A program made the position numbers and the translations under genes. From IMG/VR virus record IMGVR_UViG_3300021964_000382, positions 1 through 28,376 of that record: 28,376 nt of DNA; one strand, 5' to 3'. Shown in pieces: positions 27,750-28,376 of this stretch (the stretch's first letter is position 1; every line of letters starts with the position of its first letter). The notes beneath the pieces are model-generated. The model made no database searches and was not told the origin of the DNA. It saw only the letters and a list, made by a program, of their open reading frames with translations. Origin of the DNA: a virus.

Positions 27750-28376
27750 ATGTCATTTGCCGACTTAAAACGCAATCGAGGTTCACTCGATAAACTAAAA
27801 ACTGCTATGGCTGATGCCGATGGTGGTAAATCAACAACTAAATCCTATGTAGATGAAAGATTCTGGAAACCAGAAATGGATAAATCTGGCAATGGGTTTG
27901 CTGTAGTTAGATTCTTACCATCCCCAGCAGGAGAAGAACAACCATGGGTTACTTATTGGGATCATGGATTCCAAGGTCCAGGTGGTTGGTACATCGAGAA
28001 GTCCTTGACTACTCTTGGGAAACAAGATCCAGTTTCAGAGTATAACACTCAACTATGGAACTCTGGTATCGAAGCAAACAAGGATCAAGCAAGGAAACAA
28101 AAGAGAAGATTACACTATGTGTCTAACATTTTAGTGGTATCTGATCCTAAGCATCCTGAAAACGAAGGAAAGGTATTCTTATACAGATATGGTAAGAAGA
28201 TCTTTGAAATGCTAAAAGAGGCAATGTGCCCAGCATTTGAAGATGAATCACCTTTAAATCCTTTCGACTTTTGGGAAGGTGCAAACTTCAAAATCAAACT
28301 AAGAAAAGTTGATGGATTCTGGAACTATGATAAATCAGAGTTCGATCCAGTGACTCCTCTGTTTGATGGCGACGAT
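27750..28376 (+). CDS. 32: gp32-like single-stranded DNA-binding protein; 3' end outside window
   Basis: The first 209 residues of gp32, the ssDNA-binding protein that organises T4-type replication and recombination. The N-terminal basic segment (LKRNRGSLDKLK) fits the cooperative domain. The core has NGFAVVRFLPSP, TYWDHGF...GGWYIEK, the segment RRLHYVSNILVV, HPENEGKVFLYRYGKKIF and FDFWEGANFKIKLRKVDGF in T4 order. The Cys-x9-Cys-x2-Cys zinc ligands of T4 gp32 are absent: the matching stretch reads TTLGKQDPVSEYN. The ATG follows AAAGGAG by six bases. The stop and acidic tail lie outside the window. Confidence 0.93.
   Translation, partial: MSFADLKRNRGSLDKLKTAMADADGGKSTTKSYVDERFWKPEMDKSGNGFAVVRFLPSPAGEEQPWVTYWDHGFQGPGGWYIEKSLTTLGKQDPVSEYNTQLWNSGIEANKDQARKQKRRLHYVSNILVVSDPKHPENEGKVFLYRYGKKIFEMLKEAMCPAFEDESPLNPFDFWEGANFKIKLRKVDGFWNYDKSEFDPVTPLFDGDD

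Noticed and set aside
1-28376. tRNA genes, CRISPR arrays, insertion sequences, attachment sites
   Set aside because: I looked for cloverleaf-type arms, regularly spaced repeats, transposase or integrase motifs and terminal inverted repeats, and saw none that hold up.

Overview
The window reads as one strand of a lytic, T4-like (myovirus) marine phage genome. The sequence is AT-rich. All 60 genes called here lie on the + strand, are tightly packed, and mostly overlap by 1 to 25 bases. The phage identity rests on recognisable T4-type replication and transcription genes in T4 order (rnh, then 33, 59 and 32), a class Ia ribonucleotide reductase pair with a glutaredoxin, a RuvC-like resolvase, a RecB-like nuclease and a SleB-type lysis hydrolase. 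No photosynthesis genes, tRNAs, integrase or transposases are seen. The gene content and low GC fit phages of low-GC marine hosts (pelagimyophage or cyanophage relatives), but the host is inferred, not shown.

Layout: (1) 1-5027, nucleotide metabolism: nrdA (3' part), an iron/2-oxoglutarate oxygenase wedged between nrdA and nrdB, nrdB, a small protein, a glutaredoxin, a zinc ribbon, a RuvC-like nuclease and a second oxygenase-like gene. (2) 5028-10290, small early-type genes led by near-identical sigma70-like promoters (5034, 5324, 7878, 10261), with a candidate structured RNA (5357-5487), a nucleotidase, a sulfotransferase-like gene, another oxygenase, the SleB hydrolase and a SprT-like protease. 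(3) 10291-13510, a conserved unknown gene, the RNase H/5' nuclease and small genes, ending in a long hairpin terminator that encloses a T4-type late promoter box. (4) 13511-18954, probable late or accessory genes: a coiled-coil protein, a sulfotransferase, a tandem paralogue pair, an oxygenase and a short-chain dehydrogenase. (5) 18962-23454, accessory genes including two adjacent stand-alone Rieske-oxygenase-like catalytic domains and a tandem pair of 2OG-oxygenase-like proteins. (6) 23472-28376, a RecB-like nuclease, four tiny membrane proteins, gp33, a TauD-like oxygenase, gp59, two accessory genes and the start of gp32.

How the parts work together: the Nrd proteins and glutaredoxin make dNTPs. 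RNase H, the RuvC-like enzyme, the RecB-like nuclease, gp59 and gp32 serve replication and recombination. gp33 links replication to late transcription. The most striking feature is the density of iron-dependent oxygenase-like genes: seven with HxD/E...H signatures, one possible degenerate member, and two Rieske-type catalytic domains. They sit with two sulfotransferases, an SDR and a MAF/DUF115-like protein. This suggests an enzymatic programme that modifies a small molecule, a surface glycan or phage DNA, but its substrate cannot be read from the sequence. The second theme is regulatory: repeated promoters with a conserved spacer, late-promoter boxes nested inside hairpins, a full-length match to the 16S rRNA tail used as a ribosome binding site, and a probable leaderless gene.
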